A stretch of 64,000 nucleotides of DNA from Longimicrobium sp. (GCF_035474595.1 NZ_DATIND010000155.1:1-64000), one strand, 5' to 3'; numbered from the stretch's first letter, positions 46,981 through 56,964 are shown. Translations and numbers: made by a program. Notes: generated by a model not told the origin, from the letters alone.

Positions 46981-48042
46981 GTGGCTGAGCGCGCTGGGGC
47001 GACGCTGCTGGCGGAGCACCCGCACCGGCGGCTGAACCCGCTCACCGGCGAGTGGGTGCTGGTGTCGCCGCACCGCGCCCTGCGGCCGTGGCAGGGGCAG
47101 GTGGAGCCCGTGCTGCGCGCCGAGCGGCCGGCGTACGATCCCGGCTGCTATCTCTGCCCGGGGAACCCGCGGGCCGGCGGCGCGCGGAACCCGCAGTACG
47201 CCGGCACCTTCGTGTTCGACAACGACTTCGCCGCGCTGCGGCCGGATGCACCCGAGGCGGGCGTGGACGTGGACGGGCTGCTGGTGGCGCGCGCGGAGCC
47301 GGGCGTCTGCCGCGTCGTCTGCTTCTCGCCGCGGCACGACCTGACGCTGGCGGAGATGGCAACGCCCGGCATCCGCCGCGTGGTGGACGTGTGGGCGGAG
47401 CAGTACGCATCGCTGGGGAGCCGGCCGGAGATCGGCCACGTGCAGATCTTCGAGAACAAGGGCGAGATGATGGGGTGCAGCAATCCTCATCCGCACGGCC
47501 AGATCTGGGCGCAGCGCTCCATCCCCCTCATCCCCATGCGCGAAACGGCGACGCAGGCGGAGCACCACCGCCGCCACGGGCGCACGCTGCTGGGCGACTA
47601 CCTGGCGCTGGAGGAGGCGCGCGGCGAGCGCACGGTCTGCGCGAACGACGCCTTCGCCGCGCTGGTGCCGTTCTGGGCGGTGTGGCCGTTCGAAACCCTC
47701 GTCATCTCCCGCCGCCCCGTGGCCGATCTCGCCGCGCTGGACGACGCGGAGCGCGACGGGCTGGCGGACGTCCTCCGGCGGCTGACGGCACGCTACGACG
47801 CGCTGTTCGGCATCTCCTTCCCCTACTCCGCCGGATTCCACCAGGCGCCCACGGACGGGGAGCCGCACCCGGAGTGGCACCTCCACATGCACTTCCATCC
47901 CCCGCTGCTGAGGTCCGCGACCGTGCGCAAGTTCATGGTGGGATACGAGATGATGGCCGAGCCGCAGCGCGACCTGACCCCCGAGGCCGCGGCGGAGCGG
48001 CTGCGCGCGGTCCCGGAGGACGGCCGGGGAGGCGGCGCATGA
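46981..48042 (+). CDS. galT: Galactose-1-phosphate uridylyltransferase
   Basis: A 353-aa Leloir-pathway enzyme that exchanges UMP between UDP-glucose and galactose-1-phosphate. The active-site NPHPHGQ (His170, His172, with His172 as the nucleophile by family analogy) is intact. Metal-binding signs are CYLCPGN near residue 56 and the late [11 protein letters not shown]. Start GTG 46981; family members start similarly close to HPHRRLNPL. Its stop overlaps the galE start (ATGA). First gene of galT-galE-galK. Confidence 0.93.
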   Translation: MAERAGATLLAEHPHRRLNPLTGEWVLVSPHRALRPWQGQVEPVLRAERPAYDPGCYLCPGNPRAGGARNPQYAGTFVFDNDFAALRPDAPEAGVDVDGLLVARAEPGVCRVVCFSPRHDLTLAEMATPGIRRVVDVWAEQYASLGSRPEIGHVQIFENKGEMMGCSNPHPHGQIWAQRSIPLIPMRETATQAEHHRRHGRTLLGDYLALEEARGERTVCANDAFAALVPFWAVWPFETLVISRRPVADLAALDDAERDGLADVLRRLTARYDALFGISFPYSAGFHQAPTDGEPHPEWHLHMHFHPPLLRSATVRKFMVGYEMMAEPQRDLTPEAAAERLRAVPEDGRGGGA

Positions 48043-49076
48043 GGCTCCTGGTCACCGGCGGCGCGGGGTACATCGGCAGCGTGGTGGTCACGCAGCTGGC
48101 CGACGCGGGGCACCAGGTGGTCGTCTTCGACCGCCTGTCGCAGGGGCACCGCAAGGCGGTCGACCCGCGCGCGGAGCTCATCGTCGGCGACCTGGCGGAC
48201 CGCGCGGCGGTGGAAGACGCGATGGCGGCGCACCGCCCCGAGGGAATCCTGCACTTCGCCTCGCACACGCTGGTGGGCGAGTCGATGGAGCGGCCGTTCC
48301 TGCACCTGGGCGAGAACGTGCGCAACGGGCTGAACCTGCTGGAATCGGCGGTGGAGCACGGGGTGCGGCGCTTCATCCTCTCCTCCACCGCCAACCTGTT
48401 CGGCGTGCCGGACGCCATCCCCATCCCCGCCGACGCGGCGATCCGGCCGGGGAGCCCGTACGGCGAGAGCAAGCACATCCTGGAGCGGCTGCTGCACTGG
48501 ATGGACGACCGCTTCGCGATGCGGTACGCGTCGCTACGCTACTTCAACGCGGCGGGCGCTGTGTCGCCGGACCGGGGCGAGGACCACGACCCGGAGACGC
48601 ACCTGATCCCCGTCGTCCTCCAGGTGGCGCTGGGGCAGCGCGAGGCGGTGATGATCTTCGGCGACGACTACGACACGCCGGACGGCACCTGCGTGCGCGA
48701 CTACATCCACGTGGCGGACCTGGCCGACGCGCACGTGCGCGCGCTGCACGCGCTGGATGGCGGGAGCCGCACCTACAACCTGGGGAACGGCCGCGGCTTC
48801 AGCGTGCGCGAGGTGATCGAGACGGCGCGCGCGGTCACCGGCCACCCCATCCCCGCGCGGGTGGCGCCGCGCCGGCCGGGCGACCCCGCGGTGCTGGTGG
48901 CCGAGAGCGAGCGCATCCGCCGGGAGCTGGGGTGGGAGCCGCGGCACGGCGAGCTGCGCGACATCATCGCCAGCGCGTGGGCGTGGCACCGGGCGCATCC
49001 CCACGGCTACGCGGATCGCTCGGGGGGATCGGACGACTCGGGACCCGCATCTCCATCTTCATCCCCATCCCGATGA
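48039..49076 (+). CDS. galE: UDP-glucose 4-epimerase
   Basis: A 345-aa extended SDR. NAD-binding motif TGGAGYIGS at the N-terminus; catalytic Ser in SSTANLFG and Tyr/Lys in [13 protein letters not shown] and [14 protein letters not shown] are GalE hallmarks. It interconverts UDP-galactose and UDP-glucose. The ATG overlaps galT by 4 nt with GGGGAGG upstream, and its stop overlaps galK by 4 nt. The last ~20 residues are Ser/Pro-rich, a small extension beyond the usual end. Confidence 0.93.
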   Translation: MRLLVTGGAGYIGSVVVTQLADAGHQVVVFDRLSQGHRKAVDPRAELIVGDLADRAAVEDAMAAHRPEGILHFASHTLVGESMERPFLHLGENVRNGLNLLESAVEHGVRRFILSSTANLFGVPDAIPIPADAAIRPGSPYGESKHILERLLHWMDDRFAMRYASLRYFNAAGAVSPDRGEDHDPETHLIPVVLQVALGQREAVMIFGDDYDTPDGTCVRDYIHVADLADAHVRALHALDGGSRTYNLGNGRGFSVREVIETARAVTGHPIPARVAPRRPGDPAVLVAESERIRRELGWEPRHGELRDIIASAWAWHRAHPHGYADRSGGSDDSGPASPSSSPSR

Positions 49077-50224
49077 ACGACAATGGCTTGCGGGAGACGG
49101 TGGTTCGGGCGTTCGCGGAGCGCTTCGGCGCGCCGCCGGCCTTCGTGGCGCGCGCGCCGGGGCGGGTGAACCTGATCGGCGAGCACACCGACTACAGCGG
49201 CGGCTTCGTGCTGCCGATGGCCATCGACCGCGCGGTGTGGATCGCCCTCCGCCCGCGGGCCGATTCGCGCGTCTCCGTCGCGTCGCTGGACTTCGGGGAG
49301 ACGGGGGAGTTCGACCTGGGGCGGCTGGAGAGCGCGGGCGGCGGCTGGCTGGAGTACGTGCGGGGGATGGCGTGGGCGCTGGGGGACGAGCTCGCGCTGC
49401 GGGGATGGGAGGGCGTGGCGAGCGGCGACGTGCCGAAGGGCGCCGGGCTGTCGTCCAGCGCCGCGCTGGAACTGGCGGCGGCGCGCGCGTTCGCGGCGGT
49501 TTCGGGGATCGACTGGGACGCGCGGCGGATGGCGCTGCTGGCGCAGAGGGCCGAGAACGGCTGGGTGGGCGTGCGGTGCGGGATCATGGACCAGATGATT
49601 TCGGCCGCGGGCGAGGCGGGGCACGCGCTGCTGATCGACTGCCGCTCGCTCGAGACGCGCCCGGTCCCGCTGCCGCCCGGGACCGCGGTGGTGGTGATGG
49701 ACACGGGCACGCGCCGCGGGCTGGTCGATTCCGAGTACAACGAGCGCCGCCGCGCCACCGAGGTGGCGGCAGAGCGCCTGGGCGTCCCCGCGCTGCGCGA
49801 CGTGGACGTGGCGACGCTGGAGTCGCGCGCCGCGGAGCTGGACCCGGTGACGCTGCGCCGCGCCCGCCACGTGGTGGGCGAGAACGAGCGCACGCTGGCC
49901 GCCGCCGCCGCGCTGGAGCGCGGCGACGCCGCGGAGGTGGGGCGATTGGTGGACCTGAGCCACGCCAGCCTGCGCGACGACTTCCAGGTCTCGCGCCGCG
50001 AGCTGGACGCCATCGTGGAGCTGGCCCAGGCGCACCCCGCCTGCTTCGGCGCGCGGATGACGGGCGCGGGCTTCGGTGGCTGCGCGGTCGCGCTGGTCGA
50101 GCGATCGGCCGCGGACGACTTCGCCCGCAAAGTTGGTGATGCGTATCGCGCCGCCGTCGGCCTGGAGCCGCGCGTCTACGTCTGCGCCGCCGCCCCGGGC
50201 GCCTCGATCGAGGAGGTCAGGTAA
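49073..50224 (+). CDS. galK: Galactokinase
   Basis: A 383-aa GHMP kinase phosphorylating galactose. The galactokinase signature [19 protein letters not shown], the GHMP ATP motif [13 protein letters not shown], the CGIMDQ segment and the C-terminal [13 protein letters not shown] are all intact. The ATG overlaps galE by 4 nt, so all three Leloir genes are translationally coupled. No galactose transporter, mutarotase or regulator is adjacent. Confidence 0.94.
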   Translation: MNDNGLRETVVRAFAERFGAPPAFVARAPGRVNLIGEHTDYSGGFVLPMAIDRAVWIALRPRADSRVSVASLDFGETGEFDLGRLESAGGGWLEYVRGMAWALGDELALRGWEGVASGDVPKGAGLSSSAALELAAARAFAAVSGIDWDARRMALLAQRAENGWVGVRCGIMDQMISAAGEAGHALLIDCRSLETRPVPLPPGTAVVVMDTGTRRGLVDSEYNERRRATEVAAERLGVPALRDVDVATLESRAAELDPVTLRRARHVVGENERTLAAAAALERGDAAEVGRLVDLSHASLRDDFQVSRRELDAIVELAQAHPACFGARMTGAGFGGCAVALVERSAADDFARKVGDAYRAAVGLEPRVYVCAAAPGASIEEVR

Positions 50225-50295
50225 GGACCAACGGCAGATGTCTCACACGGAGGAGTGGAGAAGCAGAGAGGCAGGATTCAGGCGCGTTCGGCCCG

Positions 50296-50355
50296 GCATC
50301 GCGCCCTCTCCGGCCGGCCGAGGCCGTCCACCTCTCCCGGACCGGGAGAGGTAGC
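50296..50355. repeat. Dispersed repeat family D, copy 2 (inverted)
   Basis: GGCATCGCGCCCTCTCCGGC to CCGGGAGAGGTAGCT, the reverse complement of the copy at 39857-39916 with few differences. Confidence 0.85.
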
Positions 50356-50502
50356 TGGGCCGAATCTCCGCCACTCCGAAAGATAGCCGCGACCAGAGGA
50401 TGCAGGCCCCGTGGATGCCGGACAGCCCCTCGCCCGGAACGGGAGAGGGCGAGCGCTCTCAGGCGCGGGGAGAGGGCAGCGATGCCGGAGGATGCACAGC
50501 GA

Positions 50503-50548
50503 AGCAGGGGAGCGGAGATGCCATCTCCGCTCCCCTGCTCGTCTTTTG
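50503..50548. terminator. Bidirectional terminator between galK and thioesterase
   Basis: A long inverted repeat (50503-50520 with 50522-50539) followed by CGTCTTTTG on the plus strand; serves both convergent genes. Confidence 0.75.
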
Positions 50549-50560
50549 TGGCGATGCACG

Positions 50561-50995
50561 TCAGCGCTTGAGCGTGCGGCCGTCGGCTTCGGGGACGGAG
50601 AAGAGCACGCGCAGCTCGTCGGACACGCGCAGCGGGCGGCCGGTGGCGGTGGCGAGCGGGCACCAGAGGGTGCGCGCCCGCGCCAGCAGCGTCCCGTCGC
50701 CCGCGCGGACGATCTCGGTGTGGCGCTCCACGCGGACGGCGTCGGCCAGGCTCACCCAGGTGCGCGCGCGGACGGCGTCGCCCGGGAGCGCAGGGCGGCG
50801 GTAGTCGATCTCGTGCCGCAGCACCACCCAGCCCACCGCGCGCTGCACGTGCGGCGGCGCGACCGCCGTCCAGTGCGCGATGGCGGCCTCCTGCACCCAG
50901 CGCAGGTAGACGATGTTGTTCACGTGCCCGATGTCGTCCACGTCGCCGGGGAGGATGGCGACGGACGTCTCGAACGCGTCGGCGGAGGTCGCCAT
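50561..50995 (-). CDS. Acyl-CoA thioesterase (4-hydroxybenzoyl-CoA thioesterase fold)
   Basis: A 144-aa single hot-dog-fold protein. GDVDDIGHVNNIVYLRWVQEA aligns with the YbgC/FadM signature D-x-D-x-x-G-H-V-N-N-x-x-Y, including the catalytic Asp region. HEIDYRRPALPGD and ARARTLWCPL follow at the usual spacing. It probably hydrolyses acyl-CoA. Monocistronic and convergent with galK. Confidence 0.86.
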   Translation of the reverse strand: MATSADAFETSVAILPGDVDDIGHVNNIVYLRWVQEAAIAHWTAVAPPHVQRAVGWVVLRHEIDYRRPALPGDAVRARTWVSLADAVRVERHTEIVRAGDGTLLARARTLWCPLATATGRPLRVSDELRVLFSVPEADGRTLKR

Positions 50996-51189
50996 CGGGG
51001 GGCGCGGGTAGCGGGGAGTGCGCGATGATGCCGGGGTACAGGATGATGCCGCGCGCGGCGCGGGCGCGCAACGAGGCGCATGGCGGCGGGAGATGCCGCC
51101 GCGGCCCTCATCCTGCGCTTCCCGCGCGCCGGCTGTTCCGGGGGGAATCCGGGGGGAAGTCGACGAGCAAGAGAGACGTCAATCTGAGA

Positions 51190-51421
51190 GACGTCATCCT
51201 GAGGCCGGCCACGCTGAACTTGTCACGGCGATGAAGATGGCAGGCCGAAGGATCTATAGCCGGGGCGCCACGTCACTTTCGAATGCGCGGTGATGCTGGC
51301 CAGCGATGCAGGGCAACGCACGTGCGCGTCCGACACAGACGTGCGGGACGAGTATGGATCCTTCGGCCTGCAAGCGTTTGTGACGACGCGGTTTCGGCGT
51401 GCCCGGCCTCAGGATGACGTC
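51190..51421. repeat. Dispersed repeat family A, paired inverted element
   Basis: A 232-bp element from GACGTCATCCTGAGGCCGG to GGCCTCAGGATGACGTC with internal GGCCGAAGGATCTATAG and TATGGATCCTTCGGCCTGC. It sits in the divergent 493-bp intergenic region 50996-51488, which otherwise has only a good ribosome site (GGGAGGAC) for the downstream gene. A GACGTCAATCTGAGA copy of the left end occurs just before it (about 51175). Confidence 0.9.
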
Positions 51422-51488
51422 TCTCGTGGGGAGTCCGATTGGTGACGATCCCGGCCAGCCCAGCCCACATCGTATCCGACGGGAGGAC

Positions 51489-53768
51489 ATGAAGCGCATT
51501 CTGATGCTCCTTGCGGCGCAGGCCATCCTCGTTGCCCCGGCAGCCGCGCAGACGCAAACGCAGGCGCGGCGCGCGCGCGTCGACTCGCTGCTGGCGCGGA
51601 TGACGCTGGAGGAGAAGGTGGGGCAGATGACGCAGCTCACCCTCTCCGCCTTCACCGCGCCGGGCACGCCCCACCGCGACAGCGTGCGGCTGGACGTCGC
51701 CAGGCTGCGCGAAGGGATCGTGAACCGGCACATCGGCTCCATCCTGAACGTCGAGCAGGGCGCGCTCACCGTGGAGGGGTGGCACGACGCCGTCCGCCGG
51801 ATCCAGCGCGTGGCCATGCTCGAGACGCGGCTCGGCATCCCCATCCTCTACGGCATCGACTTCGTGCACGGGGCCAATTACACGCGCGGCGGCACCCTCT
51901 TCCCGCAGAACATCGCCATCGCCGCCACGTTCGACACCGCGCTGGCCCGCCGCGCCGGCGAGATCACCGGCGACGAGGCGTACGCGTCGGCGCTGCCGTG
52001 GAACTTCGCGCCGGTGCTGGACGTGGGCCGCCAGCCGCTCTGGCCGCGCTTCTACGAGACCTTCGGCGAGGACCCGTGGCTCGCGTCGCTGATGGGGCGC
52101 AGCCAGGTGGCGGGGATGCAGCGCGGCGGTCGCGTGGCGGCCACGATGAAGCACTACCTGGGCTACTCCAACCCCCGCTCCGGCCACGACCGCACCCCCG
52201 CGTACATGACCGTGCGCGAGGTGCGCGAGAGCTACCTGCCGCCGTTCGCCGCCGCGGTCCGCGCCGGCGCGCGCGCGGTGATGGTGAACAGCGGCGAGAT
52301 CGACGGCGAGCCGCTGCACGCCAGCCGCTACTGGCTGACCGACGTCCTCCGCGGCGAGCTGGGCTTCGACGGGGTGATCGTGACCGACTGGGCCGACATC
52401 ATCTACCTCAACACCCGCCACCACGTGGCCCCCACGCTGAAGGACGCGGTGCGGATGGCGGTGCAGGCGGGCGTGGACGTGAGCATGACGCCCAACGACT
52501 ACCAGTTCTACGACGACCTGATCGCCCTGGTGCGCGAGGGCACCATCCCCGAGAGCCGCATCGACCAGTCCGTCCGCCGCATCCTGACGCTGAAGGCGGA
52601 CCTGGGCCTGTTCGAGGCGCCGTTCCCCGACGAGACCGCCGCGCACCGCGTCGGCGGCGAGGCCTCCGCCGCCGTGTCGCGGCAGGCCGCGCGCGAGGCC
52701 ATCACCCTGCTGAAGAACGAGGGCGGCGTCCTCCCGCTGCGGAAGGCCGCGCGCATCCTGGTCACCGGCCCGGCCGCGCAGTCGCTGACCGCGCTGAACG
52801 GGGGATGGACCTACACCTGGCAGGGGAGCGACGCGTCGCAATTCCCAGCCGGCCCGCGGACGCTGCTGGAGGCGATGCTGAAGCGCGGCCGCGACGTTCG
52901 CTACGTCCCCGGCGCCGCCTTCGCCGACACGATGGACATCGCGGCCGCCGCCCGCGCCGCGCGCGACGCCGACGTGGCGGTGGTGGCGGTCGGGGAAGAC
53001 GCGTACGCCGAGACGCCGGGAAACATCGACGATCTCACCCTGCCCGAGCCGCAGCTGCGGCTGGTGGAGGCCATCGAGGCGACGGGGACGCCGGTGGTGC
53101 TCGTCCTGGTCGAGGGCCGCCCGCGCGTCATCACCCGCGTGGCCGGCGGGGCCAGGGCGATCGTGATGGCGTACTGGCCGGGGATGCACGGCGGCGAGGC
53201 GCTGGCCGACGTCCTCTTCGGCGACGCCAACCCGTCCGGCCGCCTCCCCTTCACCTATCCCCGCGCGGTGAACCAGCTCGTTCCCTACGACCACAAGCGC
53301 ACCGACGAGATCGGGCCGGCCGCGGCCAACGCCTTCCATCCCCTCTTCGAGTTCGGCAGCGGCCTGGGCTACACGACCTTCGCCTATTCCGGCCTGAAGA
53401 CCGGCGCGGCCACGCTCCGCCCCGGCGGCACCCTCCCCGTCACCGTCACCGTCCGCAACACCGGCGGCCGCGAGGGAACGGAGACGGTGCTGTTCTTCAC
53501 CCGGCAGCGGTTCGCGTCGCTGTCGCCCGCGGTGCGGCGGCTGCGCGGCTTTCAGCGCATCACCCTGCAGCCGGGCGAGGCGCGGACGGTGACGTTCACG
53601 CTGTCGGCCGACGACCTCACGTACGTGGGGCGCGACGGGCGGCCGGTTCTGGAGGCAGGGACGTTCGACGTGATGGTGGGCGGCCTGACCGCGAGCTTCA
53701 CCGTTGCCACCGGCGCCACGGACGCCACCGGCGCGGCGGCATCGACCGGAGGTGGGACGACGCGGTGA
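51489..53768 (+). CDS. bglX: Exported glycoside hydrolase family 3 beta-glucosidase (BglX-like)
   Basis: A 759-aa secreted GH3 enzyme. Signal peptide about residues 1-21 (VAPAAAQ). The (beta/alpha)8 barrel has MTLEEKVGQM, GIPILYGIDFVHG, RFYETFGEDPWL, MKHYLGYS and the nucleophile Asp300 in VIVTDWADI. The second domain has AREAITLLKNEGGVLPL, VVAVGEDAYAE and GDANPSGRLPFTYPR, and a C-terminal fibronectin type III-like domain starts near residue 660. It releases glucose or similar residues from beta-glycosides in the periplasm, upstream of sugar metabolism such as the gal genes. ATG 51489. Confidence 0.93.
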   Translation: MKRILMLLAAQAILVAPAAAQTQTQARRARVDSLLARMTLEEKVGQMTQLTLSAFTAPGTPHRDSVRLDVARLREGIVNRHIGSILNVEQGALTVEGWHDAVRRIQRVAMLETRLGIPILYGIDFVHGANYTRGGTLFPQNIAIAATFDTALARRAGEITGDEAYASALPWNFAPVLDVGRQPLWPRFYETFGEDPWLASLMGRSQVAGMQRGGRVAATMKHYLGYSNPRSGHDRTPAYMTVREVRESYLPPFAAAVRAGARAVMVNSGEIDGEPLHASRYWLTDVLRGELGFDGVIVTDWADIIYLNTRHHVAPTLKDAVRMAVQAGVDVSMTPNDYQFYDDLIALVREGTIPESRIDQSVRRILTLKADLGLFEAPFPDETAAHRVGGEASAAVSRQAAREAITLLKNEGGVLPLRKAARILVTGPAAQSLTALNGGWTYTWQGSDASQFPAGPRTLLEAMLKRGRDVRYVPGAAFADTMDIAAAARAARDADVAVVAVGEDAYAETPGNIDDLTLPEPQLRLVEAIEATGTPVVLVLVEGRPRVITRVAGGARAIVMAYWPGMHGGEALADVLFGDANPSGRLPFTYPRAVNQLVPYDHKRTDEIGPAAANAFHPLFEFGSGLGYTTFAYSGLKTGAATLRPGGTLPVTVTVRNTGGREGTETVLFFTRQRFASLSPAVRRLRGFQRITLQPGEARTVTFTLSADDLTYVGRDGRPVLEAGTFDVMVGGLTASFTVATGATDATGAAASTGGGTTR

Positions 53769-53809
53769 TCTCGCGCGCGGGTCATGGCGTCATGGCACAG
53801 GCGAGGGGG

Positions 53810-53990
53810 AAAAATGCGACCGAGGTCGCGGCTACAACGGCACACGTCGCTCGCGCCTCGCCGATGGCGTGGCCCCGGCCATCATCGCGGCCGATGCGAC
53901 ATCGGGTGACGCGCCGGCGTGGCCTTCGCACGGGAAGTCCGCGAAGGCGGACTGCGTGCCGTTGTAGCCGCGACTTCAGTCGCATTTTCG
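53810..53990. repeat. Dispersed repeat family B, paired inverted element
   Basis: AAAAATGCGACCGAGGTCGC and GGCTACAACGGCACACGTC at the left; AAGTCCGCGAAGGCGGACTG, GTTGTAGCCGCGACTTCAG and TCGCATTTTCGC at the right, inverted. This is the largest piece of the 53769-54180 gap. Confidence 0.85.
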
Positions 53991-54101
53991 CCACGCCTCC
54001 GCTCTCTCGCCGATTGTTGAATCACGCGAGGAAATCCTCTCATCTGCTTAACAATCCGTCTCTATCACCACACCAGCACATCCCTACGCGATCCGCCACG
54101 G

Positions 54102-54132
54102 TTGACGATAACAGATTCTGGAACGTAGAATC
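54102..54132 (+). promoter_or_regulatory. Promoter and operator of the MocR-type gene
   Basis: TTGACG (54102-54107) and TAGAAT (54126-54131) at 18 bp. An inverted repeat GATTCT-N7-AGAATC (54114-54132) overlaps the -10, a position expected for autorepression. Confidence 0.6.
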
Positions 54133-54180
54133 GATAGCAGTACAGTTGCGGAAGATCCACCTCCATCCGGTGTCGGGGCG

Positions 54181-55623
54181 ATGATCCAGGTTGCGCAGGC
54201 GGAGGAGCGGTTCGCCTACCAGGCGCTGGCGGGCGAGCTGGTGCGGATGATCGAGGCGGGAACGCTGCGGCCGGGCGACCGCGTGCCCTCCGTCCGCCGG
54301 ATGAGCACCCAGCACGGCGTGAGCGTGACCACCGTGCTGCAGGCATACCGGCTGCTGGAGGACCGCCGGGTGATCCGCGCGCGGCCGCAGTCCGGCTTCT
54401 ACGTGCAGCCGCGCGAGCGCTCGCGCGTGGCCGAGCCCGGGCGCACGGCGCCGCCGTGCGTGGCGTGCGACGTGAGCGTGAGCGACACCATTGCCGCGTT
54501 CCTGGCGGCCGTGGGCGATCCGGCGCTGGTGCCGCTCGGCGCCGCGCTCCCGCACCCCGACTTCCTTCCCGTGGCGCGGCTGGCGCGGCTGCTGGGCGCG
54601 GCCGCCCGCCGCGAGCGGCGCCATCCCGCCTCGTACGCGCCCGCGGGGACGCCCGAGCTGCGGCGCGAGATCGCGAAGCTGGCGATGGACGCCGGGTGCG
54701 CCGCATCCGCCGCCGACGTGGTGATCACCTGCGGCTGCAGCGAGGCCATCTCGCTCTGCCTGCGCGCCGTCGCGAAGCCGGGAGACGCGATCGCGGTCGA
54801 ATCGCCCACCTACTTCGGGACGCTGCAGGCCATCGAGGCGCTGGGGATGCGCGCGCTGGAGATCCCCACCGAACCGCGCGACGGCATCTGCGTGGACGCG
54901 CTGGAAGAGGCGCTCCGCTCCGGCGCGGCGAAGGCGTGCGTGCTGACGCCCAGCTTCCAGAACCCGCTGGGCGCGCGGATGCCGGACGAGCACAGGCGCC
55001 GGGTCGCGGAGCTGCTGGCGCGGTACGGCGTACCCGCCATTGAGGACGACACCTTCGGCGACCTGCACTTCGGCGAGGCGCGGCCGCGCGCGCTGCAGGC
55101 GTGGGACCGCGAGGGGTGGGTGCTGCGCTGCGGCACCTTTTCCAAGACGCTGGCGCCGGGGTTCCGCGTGGGGTGGGCGTTCCCGGGCCGCTTCCGCGCG
55201 GCGGTGGAGCGGCTGAAGGCGGCGACGACCCTCACCACCGCTTCGGCGCCGCAGCTGGCGCTGGCCGAGCTGCTGTCGGCGGGCGGCTACGCGCACCACC
55301 TGCGGCGGCTGCGGCGCACGCTGGCCGCCAACGTGGAGCGCCTGGGCTTCGAGGCCGCCGAGCGCCTCCCGGCCGGGACGCGCGTCAGCCGGCCGCAGGG
55401 CGGGTTCGTGCTGTGGGTGGAGCTGCCCGAGGGGACGGACGCGATGGAGCTGCACCGGCGGGCGGCGGGGCGGGGGATCAGCCTGGCCCCGGGCCCCGTC
55501 TTCACCCCCAGCGCCGGATACCGCAACTGCATCCGCCTGAGCGCCGGCCACCCCTGGAGCGACCGCACCGCCCAGGCGCTCGACGTCATCCGCGAACTCG
55601 CCGCGGACTGCGTCGCACCCTGA
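54181..55623 (+). CDS. MocR/PdxR-type GntR regulator with aminotransferase domain
   Basis: A 480-aa fusion. Residues about 10-75 are a GntR winged helix (LAGELVRMIEAGTLRPGDRVPSVRRMS, VLQAYRLLEDRRVI, SGFYV). The rest is a fold-type I PLP aminotransferase-like effector domain: SYAPAGTPELRREIA, SEAISLCLRAV, SFQNPLGARM, EDDTFGDLHFG, and the PLP Lys322 in GTFSKTLAPGFR. MocR proteins sense PLP or amino compounds. They usually control a divergent neighbour; here the next gene (EamA exporter) is convergent, so regulation of it is possible but not evident. Confidence 0.9.
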   Translation: MIQVAQAEERFAYQALAGELVRMIEAGTLRPGDRVPSVRRMSTQHGVSVTTVLQAYRLLEDRRVIRARPQSGFYVQPRERSRVAEPGRTAPPCVACDVSVSDTIAAFLAAVGDPALVPLGAALPHPDFLPVARLARLLGAAARRERRHPASYAPAGTPELRREIAKLAMDAGCAASAADVVITCGCSEAISLCLRAVAKPGDAIAVESPTYFGTLQAIEALGMRALEIPTEPRDGICVDALEEALRSGAAKACVLTPSFQNPLGARMPDEHRRRVAELLARYGVPAIEDDTFGDLHFGEARPRALQAWDREGWVLRCGTFSKTLAPGFRVGWAFPGRFRAAVERLKAATTLTTASAPQLALAELLSAGGYAHHLRRLRRTLAANVERLGFEAAERLPAGTRVSRPQGGFVLWVELPEGTDAMELHRRAAGRGISLAPGPVFTPSAGYRNCIRLSAGHPWSDRTAQALDVIRELAADCVAP

Positions 55624-55698
55624 CCGGCGGCGGTTTTGTCGCAGAGCACCAGAGGACCGGAGACTCGACTCGATCTCCGCGTCTCCCCAACGGTGATT

Positions 55699-55775
55699 TC
55701 TCACGCGGAGACGCGGAGTCGCGGAGAACTCCGTGCCGTGACGAATCCTCCGCGTCTCCGCGTCTCCGCGTGAGA
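55699..55775. repeat. Inverted repeat between convergent genes
   Basis: A 20-bp exact inverted repeat (55699-55718 with 55756-55775) built of CGCGGAGA-type 8-mers, loop 37 nt. It probably acts as a bidirectional terminator or transcription barrier between the MocR and EamA genes. Confidence 0.75.
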
Positions 55776-55832
55776 TCAACGATGTAGCGGTCGGGCGATG
55801 ATGAAAGTCGACAGAGACTTTTGCGTACCGGC

Positions 55833-56828
55833 TCAGGCCCGCGTCGTCCTCCGCCTGCGCTGACGTCCGGACGGGGTTGGGACAGGCGCGCGGGGCGATG
55901 GCGATGCGGCGGAATCGATCGGCTGGGGGCGCGCGCGGGCGGTGTTCACGATCACCACACCGGCAACGATGACGGCCATGGCGCCCACGGTGCGCGCGGT
56001 CAGCGCCTCGTCCGCGAACCACCACCCCAGCAGCACGGCGACGACCGGGTTCACGTACGCGTACGTCGCCACGCGCGTGGCGGGACAGTTGCCCAGCAGC
56101 CAGGCGTACGCGCTGAACGCCACCACCGAGCCGAAGACGGCCAGGTACGCCACCGAGGCGATGGCCACCGCGTCGATCGCCGACCAGCGCAGCCGCGCGC
56201 CCTCGCCCGAGACCAGGCCCGCGGCGAGCAGGACCGCGCCCGCGGCCAGCATCTCCATCGCCGCGCCCAGCAGCACGTTGCGCGGGAGCGGCGCGGTGCG
56301 GGTGTAGAGCGACCCCGCCGCCCAGCAGAAGGCGCCGACGAGCACCACGCCCACCGCGGTCCGGTCGATCGATCCGCCGCCCGCGTTCCACGGCGCGACG
56401 AGGAATACGAGCCCCGCGGCGCCGATCAGCACGCCGAGCAGCACGCCGCGCGAGGGCAGGCGGCCGCGGGGGCGCGCCCACTCCAGGATCACCATCCACA
56501 GCGGCACCGACGCCACGACCAGCGCCGCCACGCCGGACGGCACGCGCTGCTCGGCCCAGGTCACGGCGCCGTTCCCCATCACCAGCATTCCCGTGCCGGC
56601 GACCGCCGCGGCCATCCAGTTGCGCCGCGTGGGCCGTTCCGCGCCGCGCAGCCGCAGCACGGTGTACAGGATCACCCCCGCCGCGGCGAAGCGCGCGCCC
56701 GCCATCAGCAGCGGCGGAATGGCGCGGATGGCGTACAGGATCGCCAGGTACGTGGATCCCCACACCACGTACACGATGGCGAACGCCGCGATGGTCTTCG
56801 CCCGGCCCGGCCCCGTCGTCTCCACCAT
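55833..56828 (-). CDS. EamA-family (DMT) exporter
   Basis: A 331-aa inner-membrane protein with ten predicted helices in two EamA repeats. The N-terminal repeat has VWGSTYLAILYAIRAIPPLL and RFAAAGVILY; the second has VGAFCWAAGSLY and LLGNCPATRVATYAYVNPVVAVLLGWWF. It is close to the RhaT/YedA type of metabolite exporter. The last ~35 residues are basic and Pro-rich. ATG 56828 has GGAG at good spacing; an ATG at 56855 is possible but its GGGAG is adjacent to the codon. It may export an amine or amino acid sensed by the MocR protein. Confidence 0.88.
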   Translation of the reverse strand: MVETTGPGRAKTIAAFAIVYVVWGSTYLAILYAIRAIPPLLMAGARFAAAGVILYTVLRLRGAERPTRRNWMAAAVAGTGMLVMGNGAVTWAEQRVPSGVAALVVASVPLWMVILEWARPRGRLPSRGVLLGVLIGAAGLVFLVAPWNAGGGSIDRTAVGVVLVGAFCWAAGSLYTRTAPLPRNVLLGAAMEMLAAGAVLLAAGLVSGEGARLRWSAIDAVAIASVAYLAVFGSVVAFSAYAWLLGNCPATRVATYAYVNPVVAVLLGWWFADEALTARTVGAMAVIVAGVVIVNTARARPQPIDSAASPSPRAPVPTPSGRQRRRRTTRA

Positions 56829-56964
56829 TCTCCGCTCCGCGGTCGCATCTCCCACCGCCGATGCTCGACCGGCGGCACCGTCGAAGGTATCCGCGGGCGT
56901 GGGGGGGATGACAGATGCAGAAACCGGGTTTGCCGCCCAGCACAGTTCGGGAGGGGAGAGACGC

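Larger units (their letters stand above)
50225..50560. other. Intergenic region after galK
   Basis: 336 bp between convergent genes: family D copy 2 (50296-50355), then a terminator hairpin (50503-50539). No gene. Confidence 0.6.
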
